A DNA stretch of 64,000 nucleotides. Origin: Poa pratensis. Lineage: Eukaryota > Streptophyta > Magnoliopsida > Poales > Poaceae. Shown in pieces: positions 10,494 through 22,200 of the stretch. Location of the stretch: assembly GCA_947311845.1 (NCBI GenBank), contig CAMZMU010000034.1, positions 94,801,976-94,865,975 on the forward strand, given 5' to 3'. Each line of letters opens with the position of its first letter. Within the stretch, counting starts at the first letter, position 1. A program made the translations under genes and the position numbers. The notes under the pieces are model-generated. The model ran no database searches, was not told where the DNA came from, and was given only the letters and a program-made list of their open reading frames with translations.

Positions 10494-12322
10494 TGGTATC
10501 AGAGGAGGAACTGCTCAATCCCTTCTCGCAGCCCCTCTCTAACGCTTCCGCAACTCTCTCCAGCAACCCAATGGTGTCGCCTACGTCGTCTCCAGATGGC
10601 ACGCCGCCGGGCTCGCCGTCGCGGCCCGTCATCACCGGCGCCCTCAACACCGCGCCACCACCGTCTGCTTCTTTCCCGGCGTCCGTGCTCCAGACGGTCG
10701 CCATCCGATCGCACGTCCCTGTGACGCTTGATCTGGCCGCCGGCAACTACACGCAATGGCGCCGCTTCCTCATCACCGTCATCGGCAAGTTCGGACTCGG
10801 CGCCCACATCGACCCCCGCGCCGCTCGCCACGACGACGACCCCGAGTGGGTGATGGTCGACCACTGCGTCACCCACTGGCTCTACATCACCGTGTCGCCG
10901 GAGCTGCTCGACGTCGTCATGCAGCCCGAGGATACGGCTGCCTCCGTCTGGGCGGCCATCGCCGCCATCTTCCGCGACAACCAGCTCTCGCGCGCCGTGT
11001 ACATCGACGCCGAGTACCACGCCACCGTGCAGGGCGACCTGACGATCCTGCAGTACTGCGCGCGCCTCAAGAGCTTCACCGATCAGCTTCGTGACCTGGG
11101 CCAGCCCGTCTCGGAGACGCAGCAGGTCTTCAACCTGATCCGCGGGCTCGGACGGCAGTACCACGCCGCCATTCCACACATTACTTCTCGTGTTCCTCTG
11201 CCCACGTTTCTGCAGGCCCGATCGTTTCTCATGTTGGAGGAGCACCGTGCGGAGCAATCTGCACGCCAGCAGGCTGCCCACGCCCTGTACGCCGCGCGCG
11301 CGCCGGCCGCGCCCGCTCCTGGACCCGTGCCCCACACGGCCCCCTACGGCGGACCTCCAGGCCATGGCTCCTCCAGCTCCAACTCCGGCCGCAACAAGGG
11401 CAAGGGCAAGAAGAAGGTGCACACCGACGGCGGAGCCTCGTCCTGGACTGGCCTAGTGCAGGCCTGGCCTGTCCCTTGGCGCGCGCCCGCCGCCGGCCTC
11501 CTTGGCGCTCCGTCCGTCCCGCGTCAGCAGGCGTACATGGCTGCACCCCCGTCCCTGGCACCCACCGCGCCACCGCACGGCTTCTACCCCACGCCTGGAG
11601 CTGGCATGCCCCTGTTCGACGGGGTGGGCGCGCCCGGCGCCAGCTCGTCCACCCACTCGCCATTGAACATGAGCTCTCTGCAGGCTGCTCTCCAAGCCTC
11701 CACTGCGTCACCGTCGTCCTCCAGCAGCCCGTCCGACATGTTCCTCGACACCGGCGCCTCGTCCCACATGTTCTCGAACCCCGGTAACTTACACACCATC
11801 CATCCCTCTCGTTCTCATACTCAGATTGTTGTTGGCAATGGTAGCCTCCTGCCCATCACTCACACAGGCACGGGCTCACTCATCACCACAACCTCTCCTC
11901 TCCAATTACGCAATGTTCTCCTTTCTCCGTCTCTTATCAAAAATCTCCTTTCAGTTAGACAACTAACCCGTGAAAATCCAGTGTCTGTCGAATTTGACGC
12001 GTTCGGTTTTTCTGTTAAGGACATCCGAACCAAGGCGGTGATCCTGCGATGTGATTCCGACGGCGATCTCTACCCCGTGTCGCCAGGCTCCACTCCTGCA
12101 CCACGCCGCCCTTTCGCCGCCGTCGCAACCGTGGACCTGTGGCATCAGCGGCTTGGGCACCCGGCGCCGCCGCTCTCCGTAGTGTGTCTAGCTCATTTCC
12201 CTTTCAATGTAGCAAGTCCAGCTCGCATTCGTGTCATGCTTGCAGAACTGGCAAAAATGTGCGTCTTCCATTCGAGTCATCATCCAGTATTAGCTATTTC
12301 CCTTTCCAATTATTACACTTAG
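10493..12322 (+). CDS. Copia gag-protease part of the polyprotein, frameshifted at its end
   Basis: Open frame from the ATG overlapping the LTR/PBS junction (10493). It contains a Copia gag (UBN2-like) domain in the first about 270 residues, a Pro/Ala/Ser-rich linker, the aspartic protease motif DTGASSHM near 11748, and the GAG-pre-integrase motif LWHQRLGHP near 12140. The usual CCHC zinc knuckle between gag and protease is not visible. After LGHPAPP the frame is lost by a one-base indel near 12165-12175, and out-of-frame residues run to a stop at 12320-12322; the true protein continues in the frame of the next entry. Function: capsid formation and polyprotein processing. Confidence 0.85.
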   Translation: MVSEEELLNPFSQPLSNASATLSSNPMVSPTSSPDGTPPGSPSRPVITGALNTAPPPSASFPASVLQTVAIRSHVPVTLDLAAGNYTQWRRFLITVIGKFGLGAHIDPRAARHDDDPEWVMVDHCVTHWLYITVSPELLDVVMQPEDTAASVWAAIAAIFRDNQLSRAVYIDAEYHATVQGDLTILQYCARLKSFTDQLRDLGQPVSETQQVFNLIRGLGRQYHAAIPHITSRVPLPTFLQARSFLMLEEHRAEQSARQQAAHALYAARAPAAPAPGPVPHTAPYGGPPGHGSSSSNSGRNKGKGKKKVHTDGGASSWTGLVQAWPVPWRAPAAGLLGAPSVPRQQAYMAAPPSLAPTAPPHGFYPTPGAGMPLFDGVGAPGASSSTHSPLNMSSLQAALQASTASPSSSSSPSDMFLDTGASSHMFSNPGNLHTIHPSRSHTQIVVGNGSLLPITHTGTGSLITTTSPLQLRNVLLSPSLIKNLLSVRQLTRENPVSVEFDAFGFSVKDIRTKAVILRCDSDGDLYPVSPGSTPAPRRPFAAVATVDLWHQRLGHPAPPLSVVCLAHFPFNVASPARIRVMLAELAKMCVFHSSHHPVLAISLSNYYT

Positions 12323-15006
12323 ATGTTTGGACATCCCCCGTTGTAAGCATTTCTGGATTTCAATATTATTTGGTCATTCTGGATGATTACTCGCACTACG
12401 TCTGGACTTTTCCCCTCCGCCAAAAATCCGAGGTTGCTGTCATCCTCTCGAATTTCTATGCCTATGTTCAGACCCAATTTCAGCGCCCTATCCTCGCCCT
12501 TCAGACAGACAACGGCCGTGAGTTCGATAACCTCGCCGTTCGCTCTCTTCTGACCAAACATGGTGCTGTTTTTCGCCTCTCATGTCCATACACTAGCCAA
12601 CAGAACGGGAAAGCTGAGCGCATCTTGCGAACTCTGAATGATGGTGTCCGTACACTCATATTTCATAGTTCAGTACCAGCCAAGTTCTGGGCCGAGGCTC
12701 TCAGCACATCCACCTTCCTTCTGAACCGCCGCCCGTGCCGCACCTCTGCACCACACACACCACACGAGCTGCTCCTTGGTACAGCACCTGACTACAGTGG
12801 TCTGCGCGTCTTCGGCTGCCTCTGCTACCCCAACACCGAGGCCACGACGCGCAACAAGCTCGAGCGCCGCTCCGTCGCCTGCGTCTTCTTCGGCTACTCG
12901 TCGGATCATCGCGGCTACCGTTGCTACGACCCGGCATCTCGTCGCGTCCTCACCTCGCGACATGTCCACTTCATCGAGGATGTGTTCCCCTTCGCCACGC
13001 GCGTCGACGCCGGCCCTCCACCGGCACCTGCAGCTGACGGCGACCACGACCACCTCTCTGTTCCTGTGCAGGTTACTCGTGGAGATCGTGGCCATGGCTC
13101 CACGGTTGCTGGGCTCCCTCTGGATGGGCCTGGTGGGCCAGACCACCATGCGTCTGCCTCGGCCTCGCCCGCCCACTCGCCCGCGACGCCGCACGGTCCC
13201 AGCTCGACCATCAGCAACTCCTCGGACGGCTACCCTGCCTCCACTCCATTCCAGCGCACGTCGAGTTCAAGCTCCATCGTCGATCGCTCATCGGGCGGCT
13301 CTGCTTCATCATCTTCGTCGCCTGGCTCGCCACTGCCTGCATCGCCACCACCTGTTCGACAGATGGTCACCCGCGCACAGGCCGGCATCTTCAAGCCGAA
13401 CCCGCGGTACGCCAACGTCGCCTCCACCACCGCGACCTCGGCCGACGTCTCACCGCTGCCGCGCTCCGTCCGCACTGCTGTGAAGGACCCGAACTGGCTG
13501 TCAGCCATGCAAGAGGAATTCGCGGCGCTCGTCGGCAACCGCACCTGGGAACTTGTTCCTCGCCCTCCTCGCGCCAACCTGATCACGGGCAAGTGGATCT
13601 TCCACCACAAAACACGAGCAGATGGCTCGTTGGAGCGCTACAAGGCCAGATGGGTGGTCCGCGGCTTCAACCAACGCCCCGACGTCGACTACGGCGAGAC
13701 CTTCTCCCCCGTGGTCAAGCCTGCAACCATCCGCACGGTGCTCACCCTGGCTGCCTCGCGCCGCTGGCCCGTCCATCAACTCGACGTGAAGAACGCATTC
13801 CTCCACGGCACCCTCGCCGAGGAAGTCTACTGCCATCAACCTGCCGGCTTCGTCGACCCCGACAAACCTGATCACGTGTGCCGCCTGTCCAAATCCCTCT
13901 ATGGACTGAAACAGGCCCCACGTGCTTGGTTCCTCCGCTTCGCCGGCTTCCTCGCCTCGATCGGCTTCGTCGCGACCCGCTCTGACAGCTCTCTGTTCAC
14001 CTACAACAGCGGCGCTGATGCGGCCTTCCTGCTCCTGTACGTGGATGACATCGTCCTCACGGCGTCCAGCACGGCACTGCTTCAGCGGATCGTCGCCAAG
14101 CTCACCGGCGAGTTCGCGATGAAGGACCTCGGGGACCTCCACTTCTTCCTCGGCATCCGCGTGCGACGCACTCCAGGTGGCTTCTTCTTGTCACAGCAGC
14201 AGTACGCTGAGGACATCCTCGAGCGCGCGGCCATGTACAACTGCAAGCCGGCTCCTACGCCGGTCGACACTCACGGCAAGCTCCCCTCTGCCACTGGACC
14301 AAAGGTTGCTGATCCGTCAGCGTATCGCAGCCTTGCTGGAGCATTACAGTACCTGACCATCACAAGACCGGAGCTGGCCTACACCGTGCAGCAAATTTGC
14401 TTGCACATGCATGATCCGCGCGAGTGTCATCAAGCGTTGATCAAGCGTGCGCTGAGGTACGTGCGTGGCTCCACCGAGCTCGGCCTCTGGTTGTCTGCCT
14501 CGCCGTCTCTGTCACTGCGCGCCTACACCGACGCGGACTGGGCCGGCTGCCCCAACACGCGCCGCTCGACGTCCGGCTTCTGCGTCTACCTCGGTGACTC
14601 GCTGATCTCCTGGTCCTCGAAGCGCCAAGCCACCGTCTCCCGCTCCAGCGCTGAGGCGGAGTACCGCGGCGTCGCCAACGCCGTGGCCGAGTGCATTTGG
14701 CTTCGCCAGTTGCTCGGCGAGCTGCTCTGTCCGGTGCGCTCCGCCACACTCGTCTACTGCGACAACATTTCAGCGGTGTACTTGTCCGCGAATCCAGTCC
14801 ATCATCGGCGCACCAAGCACGTGGAGCTCGACATCCACTTCGTCCACGAGCGGGTGGCCCTTGGCGACATTCGCGTGCTCCATGTTCCAACTCGCCAACA
14901 GCTCGCCGACGTGATGACAAAGGGACTGCCGACGACTGTCTTCGAAGAATTCCGGTCCAGTCTTTGCGTCTCCTCCGGCGACGTCACGACTGCCGGGGGG
15001 TGTTGA
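12170..15006 (+). CDS. Copia integrase - reverse transcriptase - RNase H
   Basis: Continuation of the Copia polyprotein in a shifted frame. It shows the integrase zinc site (CHAC), catalytic core with HLDVW, QTDNGREF and NGKAERI (the D, D, E triad), then RVT_2 (WLSAMQEEF, GKWIFHHK, QLDVKNAFLHG, SLYGLKQAPRAW and the catalytic YVDD near 14038) and a C-terminal RNase H (YTDADWAG, TSGFCVYLG, SSAEAEYRG, DNISA). The stop codon TGA at 15004 overlaps the first bases of the 3' LTR, a compact arrangement. Apart from the upstream frameshift the frame is fully open, so the element died or is dying recently, or can be complemented in trans. Confidence 0.93.
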
Positions 15007-15181
15007 ACCATAGAGTCCGTGCGTGTCAAACTGTACCTAGTCAAACAGACACGCACGTATCCCTCCCCACTTCTCCTCTCACGATCACACGATCGCTGTA
15101 ACTGAAACCCACGACTCGTGTGCTTGTACTGCTGGGTATATGTACCCCTGCAAAGTGTGTTGAATCCTACCCTTGCTTTCA
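15001..15181 (+). repeat. Copia 3' LTR
   Basis: 181-bp direct copy of 10313-10493, preceded by a G-rich polypurine tract and followed by the GTGCC target duplication. Confidence 0.95.
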
Positions 15182-15186
15182 GTGCC

Positions 15187-15430
15187 GTGGTGGATACACG
15201 CCGGCAGCCGTGACGTCATCGTCGCGCGGGGATGTAGATGGCGTTGGGCTGCACGTCCGTAGCCCCGACATGGAGATGGCGACATCATGGTGGAGCTGGT
15301 GGAGATGGCGGCGGACTGCACGCCGACGCCCGGCGGGCCGACGACATAATCGCGAAGGTAGAGATGGCGCCGGGCTGCACGCCGGCGGCCGCGACGTCAT
15401 CGTCGTGACGGAGGTGGAGCAAACAAAGGC
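15187..15430. repeat. GC-rich degenerate minisatellite, right part
   Basis: Same ggagatggcg / gggctgcacg style repeats as 10040-10312, resumed after the Copia insertion. Confidence 0.5.
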
Positions 15431-15490
15431 AAAGAAATGATTAGCGTTGATTCTCACCATGGCACCATTACGGGGGATTACAGCGGTCAG

Positions 15491-15769
15491 TCAGCTGTAG
15501 ATCGGTAGATGATCTCTACATCCAGCTCCGCTCGACTTCCTCCGGCCGCCTGCACAAGAGGAAAGCCGAGCTAGGGGCGTGTGGTGCACCGCGTCTCTAG
15601 ATGCGATCGAGGTTGCCTCCAGCTTGGCATGCTTGCCGATGGCTGTCGCAGCCTGTATTGGCATGCCATCGGCTCCGGGGTCGCCTTGATAGCTGGCCAC
15701 AGCCTGGACGTCGTTGCCGCCGGCCATGCTAGGTAGCAAGCCATTCTTGGAGGTATAAAGATCACACAT
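15491..15769 (-). CDS. hypothetical small protein with upstream TATA box
   Basis: A 92-codon minus-strand ORF starting MCDLYTSKNGLLPSMAGG. About 70-80 bp upstream on the same strand is a good TATA box (ctatatatacccc, near 15838-15850), an arrangement typical of a plant promoter, which is why this ORF is singled out from other short ones. No domain, signal peptide or membrane segment is recognised, and it could be the first exon of a longer gene. Function unknown. Confidence 0.3.
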   Translation of the reverse strand: MCDLYTSKNGLLPSMAGGNDVQAVASYQGDPGADGMPIQAATAIGKHAKLEATSIASRDAVHHTPLARLSSCAGGRRKSSGAGCRDHLPIYS

Positions 15770-16170
15770 GTTTAGGAATAGATTCAGCAGTGCTTTCGCG
15801 TCGTTCCGGTTTGAACTGAAAATGAACCGGGGGAGGGGTATATATAGGGTTTTCTCCTGCTACAGCAACGTGCTACAGTTGCTTCGGGACACCTGTCCTT
15901 GGAGACGAGTCTAGCGTGTCTGTCTATTTGATGGGAGAAAAGAGCGTGAACGAAAACAACCATCGGTGTTATCGTTCACCACACGTCGAAATCGTTGTCG
16001 GCAGGAAAAAAAAAAGAAAAAGACCTTGAATTAACCTAGACCGTCGGTACTCAGGCGTCGGCGTCGTGAGCCCCCCGACCACGCGAGAAGAAGAACAACT
16101 GACATGCACAGTCCTCCACTTGTCGTACTGTATGTAACACGAGACCTTTATTCTCTCTCCACTTGATAAA

Positions 16171-16180
16171 AGTTTATAAA
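16171..16180 (+). promoter_or_regulatory. TATA box of the ML-domain gene
   Basis: The sequence tttataaat lies about 55-60 bp upstream of the ATG at 16231, the usual distance for a short grass 5' UTR. Confidence 0.55.
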
Positions 16181-16230
16181 TCCAGCCAACCCCGGTCTCC
16201 CGCCTCACACAGTCCTCCAACTCTCCAAGC

Positions 16231-19200
16231 ATGGCGACCAAGCAGAGCCTCCTCGCCGCCGCCGCCGCCTGCCTCCTCCTCCTCCTCCTTCTCCCCTCGG
16301 CCTCCGCCGTCTCCAGAGTACTGCGGTGAGTGACAGCCTCCTCCTGCCAGCGTCTTTTGCAGCTACGTGCTTCGGGGAGGTGAAGATTTCGTGTGAATTT
16401 GCCTACCTTTTTTTGGTTGTGACTTGCAGATAAGAGCAAGAACTACCCGGTGAAGGTGAGCGGCGTGAAGATCGTGCCTGATCCGGTCCAGCGCGGCGTG
16501 CCCACCACCTTCAAGATCTCCGCTTCCTCTGGTATAAATAGAGGCACAACTTCCTTTATGCTTTTATTATTTCCTTGTGTACGTACTACGTGGTTGCCTG
16601 GTTCTGCCATGAATTTGGGGCTTATCTGAGCTGTTCCTGTTAGGGGTTGTGTCTTGTGTACGGTAAGCTAGGCGATTAGTGTGCCATCTGAGTGGAAGTC
16701 TATTTGAGTTTTTCCTTCACTGACACCATCTGTAGTTCATACGTTACAGCGGCCCGAAGAATTATAGCCGCTTAGGCGGAACATGCATGATGAATCAATC
16801 TCTGCTTAAGACTGCATCTGGGAAATCAATTTGTCCATGTCCGGTGTCGGCGTGTAGTGCTAAACTACGAAAAGGTATACCATATCGACCTACGAATGCT
16901 TCGGGCCCACACATAGTCATGCTAAGTAGGTAATCCGAGTAGATAAGGATGATTACGCAGGAAATTCGGGATCATTTATATAAATGTACCGTGGGTAGCT
17001 AAATTAGACAAGACGCAAAATTGGTAGGTTAGACACGAGATTACATTGTAGGACGGTCCGGCGCCCCACGTGGCGTAGGTGATCCTGATGTGTCTGTTGA
17101 TCTCGGCGGGATTGTCGTCGATGGTACTATGATTAGCAGTAGCAGAGACGGGGGATAGTAAGCTACCATCGCGAGTTCGGCCAACTTCCGACGTGGTTGT
17201 GGTCTCCGGAGTCGGCCTAGCAAGAACCTCGGGTGTCGTGAAGGAAGGCTGGGAGGAGGTGGTCATGGTCTCCGGAGTTGGGGAGGGCATGACTGACCCA
17301 CCTTCCGACGGGGCAGCACTCAGAGGAGGAGTCGCTTGAGGTGGCGCTGCCACAACTTCTTCGATCCTGGAGGAGCCCAAGACATACCCGGCCACGACCT
17401 TGGTTTGAACGGAAGCAGGCAGGTGCACGTCGTTACCTGGTTTTCTTTGGCCGACAAAAAACCGGGGGACTTGAGGGAAGCCAGAGCTTCCAAGTTCAGC
17501 TCCCGGTGGGGACGTTTCCGTATCCCAAACTTCGGCGCGACTCTGATCCTGGTGCTCATGGCCGCAGGAGAGGGGGAAACCGGTGACGAGCACGGGAGTG
17601 TCACGGAAGACCCAACCTCGCCGTGCTGCATGGTCGTGGGACTGGCTTCGTCCCTCATGGCGCGAGTTCTTTGAACTTCGACCTTGGGCTTGGTCCTTCC
17701 TCGAAAAAGCTTCGCAAGGAAAATTTTCCCCTCCCACTCTATCCATTTGACGATGGGCTCGGGGAGGTTCCGGCGCGTCTCCGACGTCGGGGGAGAAGAC
17801 TACCCTCGGCCGGGCTTCGGCGTCACTCTCCGAGTAGCCTACACGATTTGTCATCAAAGGTGTAATGGCCCTGCACAATTCCCAAGTACGAAGATAACTG
17901 TGACGGTCAGCAGGAGACATACCATCGACGGCCACAATGAGTTCCTCCGACGAGCAATCCTAGGCTGGATCGTCCCTTTCGCGCAGGTGGGTGAGGTGGC
18001 CCTCGAAGAAGTCGAGGGCAACATCCCACCTCTGGAGTCCTTTGTCTCGCAGCATCTTGACCTCGCGAGCCAAAAGGGCGGTCTTTGTTGATCTGTTGGG
18101 CGGCTTGCTCCACATCACCAACTCGGTCAGGAAGGCCTCGCCTTGGAACAGAGGTGGGGAGCGGTAGATCCACTGTGAGATCCTGGCCTAGGGCTCAATA
18201 GGATTGATAGGATACTCGTATCAACAAGTTGCAACTTCTTTTCCGGAATCTCATCTAGAAAGAACTCCGAGGTTAAGCGTGCTTGGCCCGGAGCGATTTG
18301 AGGATGGGTGACCGACCGGGAAGTCCTTCCCGGGTGCGCACGAGTGAGGACAAAGTGCGCAGAAAAGACTAGTGTTGATCTGTGGGGCCAGTCTAGAGAT
18401 TCTAGAGAGCTGCCAGGCGTGACAGCCGCCGGCCCAGGGGTGGGCTGGGGTGTTACATCCACTCTCCTCCCACGCCTTCAGCGCGCTGTTTGACCGAGAG
18501 AGGTAGATTTTCACCACCACCCAAAATTACAACCATGGCAGCCCGAATATTTTGGGAAACCCACTAGTCACCAGTCCAATTCCTCCCCAGGGAGAAGGGG
18601 ATGCTTCAAATTCCAGCTCTGGATTTCTTACTCGGAGTTGAGCACTTTACCTGAGTAGCTCAAGCAACAAGTCGGAAATGGCTCGTGGTTCCTGAGTAAA
18701 TGACCTGACCGTATCTAAAGACTGGACCAAGGAAATCCTAGTCGGAGAACACTGGATCGAGGTAGGTCGGTTTGAGAGTGTTTTCCTCATCTGATTTTCA
18801 TTTCGAGCTACCACAACCTCATTTCACGTACTGGTGGGGGCTTATCGGCGTGTACTGTGTAGTGCTAAACTATGAAGAGGTATACCGTACAGATGTACGA
18901 TGACCTTATCAACCTACGAATGCCTAGGGTCCGCTCGGGTCCGCCCATAGTCGTGCTAAGTAGGTACTCGGAAGAGATAGGATGATTAATTTTGGAAAAC
19001 CCACTAATCACCAGTCCAATTCCTCCACAGGGAGAAGGGCACGCTTCGAATTCCAGCTCGGGATTTCTTACTCGGAGTTGAGCGCTTTACCTAAGTAGCT
19101 CAAGCAACAACTCGGAGATGGCTTGTGTGTGGGGATCCCGGACTAGCTGTCCGAAATACCCTTGTGCCTACAACATCAGCGATCCCATGATCAGTGTGTC

Positions 19201-22200
19201 GCTGAGCACAATCGAACTGGTATCAAAAGAACATCCATAAAGACCGAATGAATAAACTTACTTGATTGAAGCCGTAACTTCAACAGGTACTTGCAGCAGA
19301 AATCATCAAACAACGTGGAGCCCAAGTCATTTGCCAAAACCCTACAGGCAGCTGGCTGGGAAGCGCCCTAGTTCGCATCGATGCCATTGAAAACTTCTCC
19401 TTCGAAATGCTCCTCTTCAGAATCTGGCTAAGACAATAGCCAGGGACGAAACCAATATGAGTACATTTGATTGTACTCGCAAACTACCCCCGAATGAGCC
19501 TGCACTACCCTTTTTATTGTATAAATAAAACTATGTTTGCTTTGAAAGCTCTATATCCTTATCGAAAAAGAGAAGGATAGACTTTTGTTTAATAAAACTT
19601 TGTTTGAAATCTCTATAACTTTAATTGAAAAGGAAAGAAGAATTTTATAACTTTTCATAAGCCTTGTATTTTCAGACAAACATCTCTACCTTTGTTGAAA
19701 AAGAAAAGAAGTCTTTTAGAACTTTTTCCCATAAATCTGTCTTGGTAAGGATTCTCTTTTTAAAACATTTTCCCGAAAATACATCTTTGTTGAAAAGGTA
19801 AGAAGTCTCTTTTAAAACATCTTCCCGGAAAATCACCGCTTTGTTTATTTCTCCAAAACTCCTCCCTTTTCGACCATAGCCCTTCGTGGTCAAATCATTT
19901 TCCAACAATCTTGTACCAGCCCTTCGGTATAGTTGCATAAAACATTTTCCACTTTCAATTCACAAAACTTTGCACTTCTCGGCCATAGCCCTTCATGGTC
20001 TTCCTCTTTTCCAGCAACCTCATACCAGCCCGTCGGTATAGTTGCATATATAAAACATCTCCATTTTCTTTTCAAATCTCAAAACTTTTCCAAAACTTGC
20101 ACCTGGTCTTAGGACAGCCTTCCAACTGTCCATTACCGAGGACTCGGCTATTCGAATAGTTTTACACTCTGCAGAGGTAGCACGCTTTTCCCACATCCAT
20201 CCGGCAACTCATCGTGTCAGCCACGTCCCGCCATACAAGGTGTATGCGAAGTTGAGTCACCGACCATAGCACGTCCTTTGCTCATGCTAGTATAGGACCC
20301 TGCCGCTATGACACTTTCCATCAACACTTAACCCAGCCCGTCGGAATCTAAGTGTGAGGACTCATAGTTCTGCCCGGCGGTGTATAGGGGACAACCTTCT
20401 ATCCTCTTTCTCCAATAAACTCATACCGGCCTCCGATATTCTTCTCTTAAGAGGACCCAGGTCAGGGATAGGTCACCAAACCATCCCCTCATGGAACGGA
20501 GTCATCTCTGTTGTTGAGGCATCCCATACTAATATGAGCAAATTATATGACTACGCCCTTGCCCATATGTGGGTAAATGTGGTCGCACAGGGTAAGATTG
20601 GTCGTCATAGTACTAGGACACAATGTGCATTTTTCATAAACATCACCATACTCCACTTCTTCACTTCCACGCCGACATCTCGGCATTCCATATCCATACA
20701 AGTATTTTCAAAGGAGTTTTGAGTAAACAATATTTTTCCCATCCTATAGTTTGAAAAAAAGAATTTCCATCTAATACCTCCATATAGGGTGTCAAAATAA
20801 TATATTTGTATTTTGGAAAAAGGGTTTTCAAAATCATAGCTTTAGTGGCAAACACCACATAAATCGCTTATGCTCTTTATAAGTAAAACATGTGAACCAA
20901 AATAGATGTATATAGATGCAAGCTCAGAGAAGTAGCTTGCCTGATTCCAGTATAATGTCCCTGGACTTTCCTCACTGATCAGAGAAATAAACTCCGATTC
21001 TTCTTCCATAAATCCTTTCCAAAGACCACTCCGGTAGCGTTTATATCTTGCGCCGCAAACAAGAAAATAAAACAACACTCAATAAGCAAACCAAACCACA
21101 AGTGGTATACAACAAGTAACCAAACCACAAACATAGCACTAATTAATTCAATCAATCAACAAACTAAAATCTACTCTAAGAACACCTCAAGGAAAACTGC
21201 CTTAACAACAAGCCTAGCATAATTTATTTACTAAAGCTACAGCAATCCTAAATAAAGGATACAAGTTAATCTAAAAACAAACACTTAACAACAACCACCA
21301 CACTTAGCTAGATGCTAACAAGGAATTAATCCAAACAAGCAAAACAACACATAACCACATGTTTAACTCTATGCTAATAAAGCAATTTACTTAACAAGCC
21401 AATTTACCCAGACAACATCACAAGGGCATTATACTAGCAGGAGTATAACATCAAACACATGCTAAAAACATCGAGCACCAAGACATCCTCGATTAAAGGT
21501 ATCTAACAAACATTTTCCCCTAAACAGGAAATACTTCAGACAAAAGTTAAGTCACCAAATATTTTCTGTAAGTCAAAACAGTACACCCAGCTAGGGTATG
21601 ATAAAGTGAAACAGTAGGAACCTAGCAAAATTGGATTTGCTCCAAAAATCTACAAAATTCACTAAAGTGCTCTCTGGTGGTTTTAGTAAAAAGAATAGAA
21701 CTTTTATTTTAGACTTCACTTGCATACAAGACCAACACAGCAAGGAAGGTATTGCTTCAGGCTATCCACAGAATTTTAGTTTGAAATATTTGGATTTGTA
21801 AAACCCTAGATAATTAATTTTTAATGCAAAACATACTTTTTACAAGATTAAATATAGGGGGCACACAAAATTATATTTTTGCAAGACACCAGTTCTGGAT
21901 GTTTAAGAAAACACATGAGTACTCTACAAAATTTGAATCACTCCATTATCTATCACAGATCTACCACAATGAATTAAAACTACACTGCAAATTCACAAGA
22001 AACTAAAACAATAAATAGATCTACTAAATAAAAACATGAATGGGCCAGATCTGGCCGTGCGACGCAGATCGCGGCCCAGCCAGTGGCCCACGCGCGCGAG
22101 ATGAACGGGTACGTGGACGGATTCGAAACGCGGAGGGCTTGGGGACGATGGAGGTGGCTGCAGATCGTGCTGGTTTACTCCCTAACGCCGGCAAGGTCGT

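Larger units (their letters stand above)
10313..15181 (+). mobile_element. full-length Copia LTR retrotransposon (TSD GTGCC)
   Basis: LTRs of 181 bp (10313-10493 and 15001-15181) start TGTTGAACC and end CTTTCA; they differ at only two positions that I can see, both C/T. Flanking duplications are GTGCC at 10308-10312 and 15182-15186. A primer-binding site tggtatcagagg (initiator tRNA-Met type) directly follows the left LTR at 10494, and a polypurine tract (ccgggggg) precedes the right LTR. Domain order gag, protease, integrase, reverse transcriptase, RNase H identifies Ty1/Copia. Insertion looks recent, but the polyprotein has one frameshift. Confidence 0.97.

Noticed and set aside
10499..14920. 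Many ORFs antisense to the Copia polyprotein
   Set aside because: Shadows of the GC-rich gag-pol coding sequence.
18250..18340. Functional 5S rRNA gene
   Set aside because: Only the internal promoter region matches; it is embedded in an LTR with TG...CA ends and a target duplication (Cassandra).
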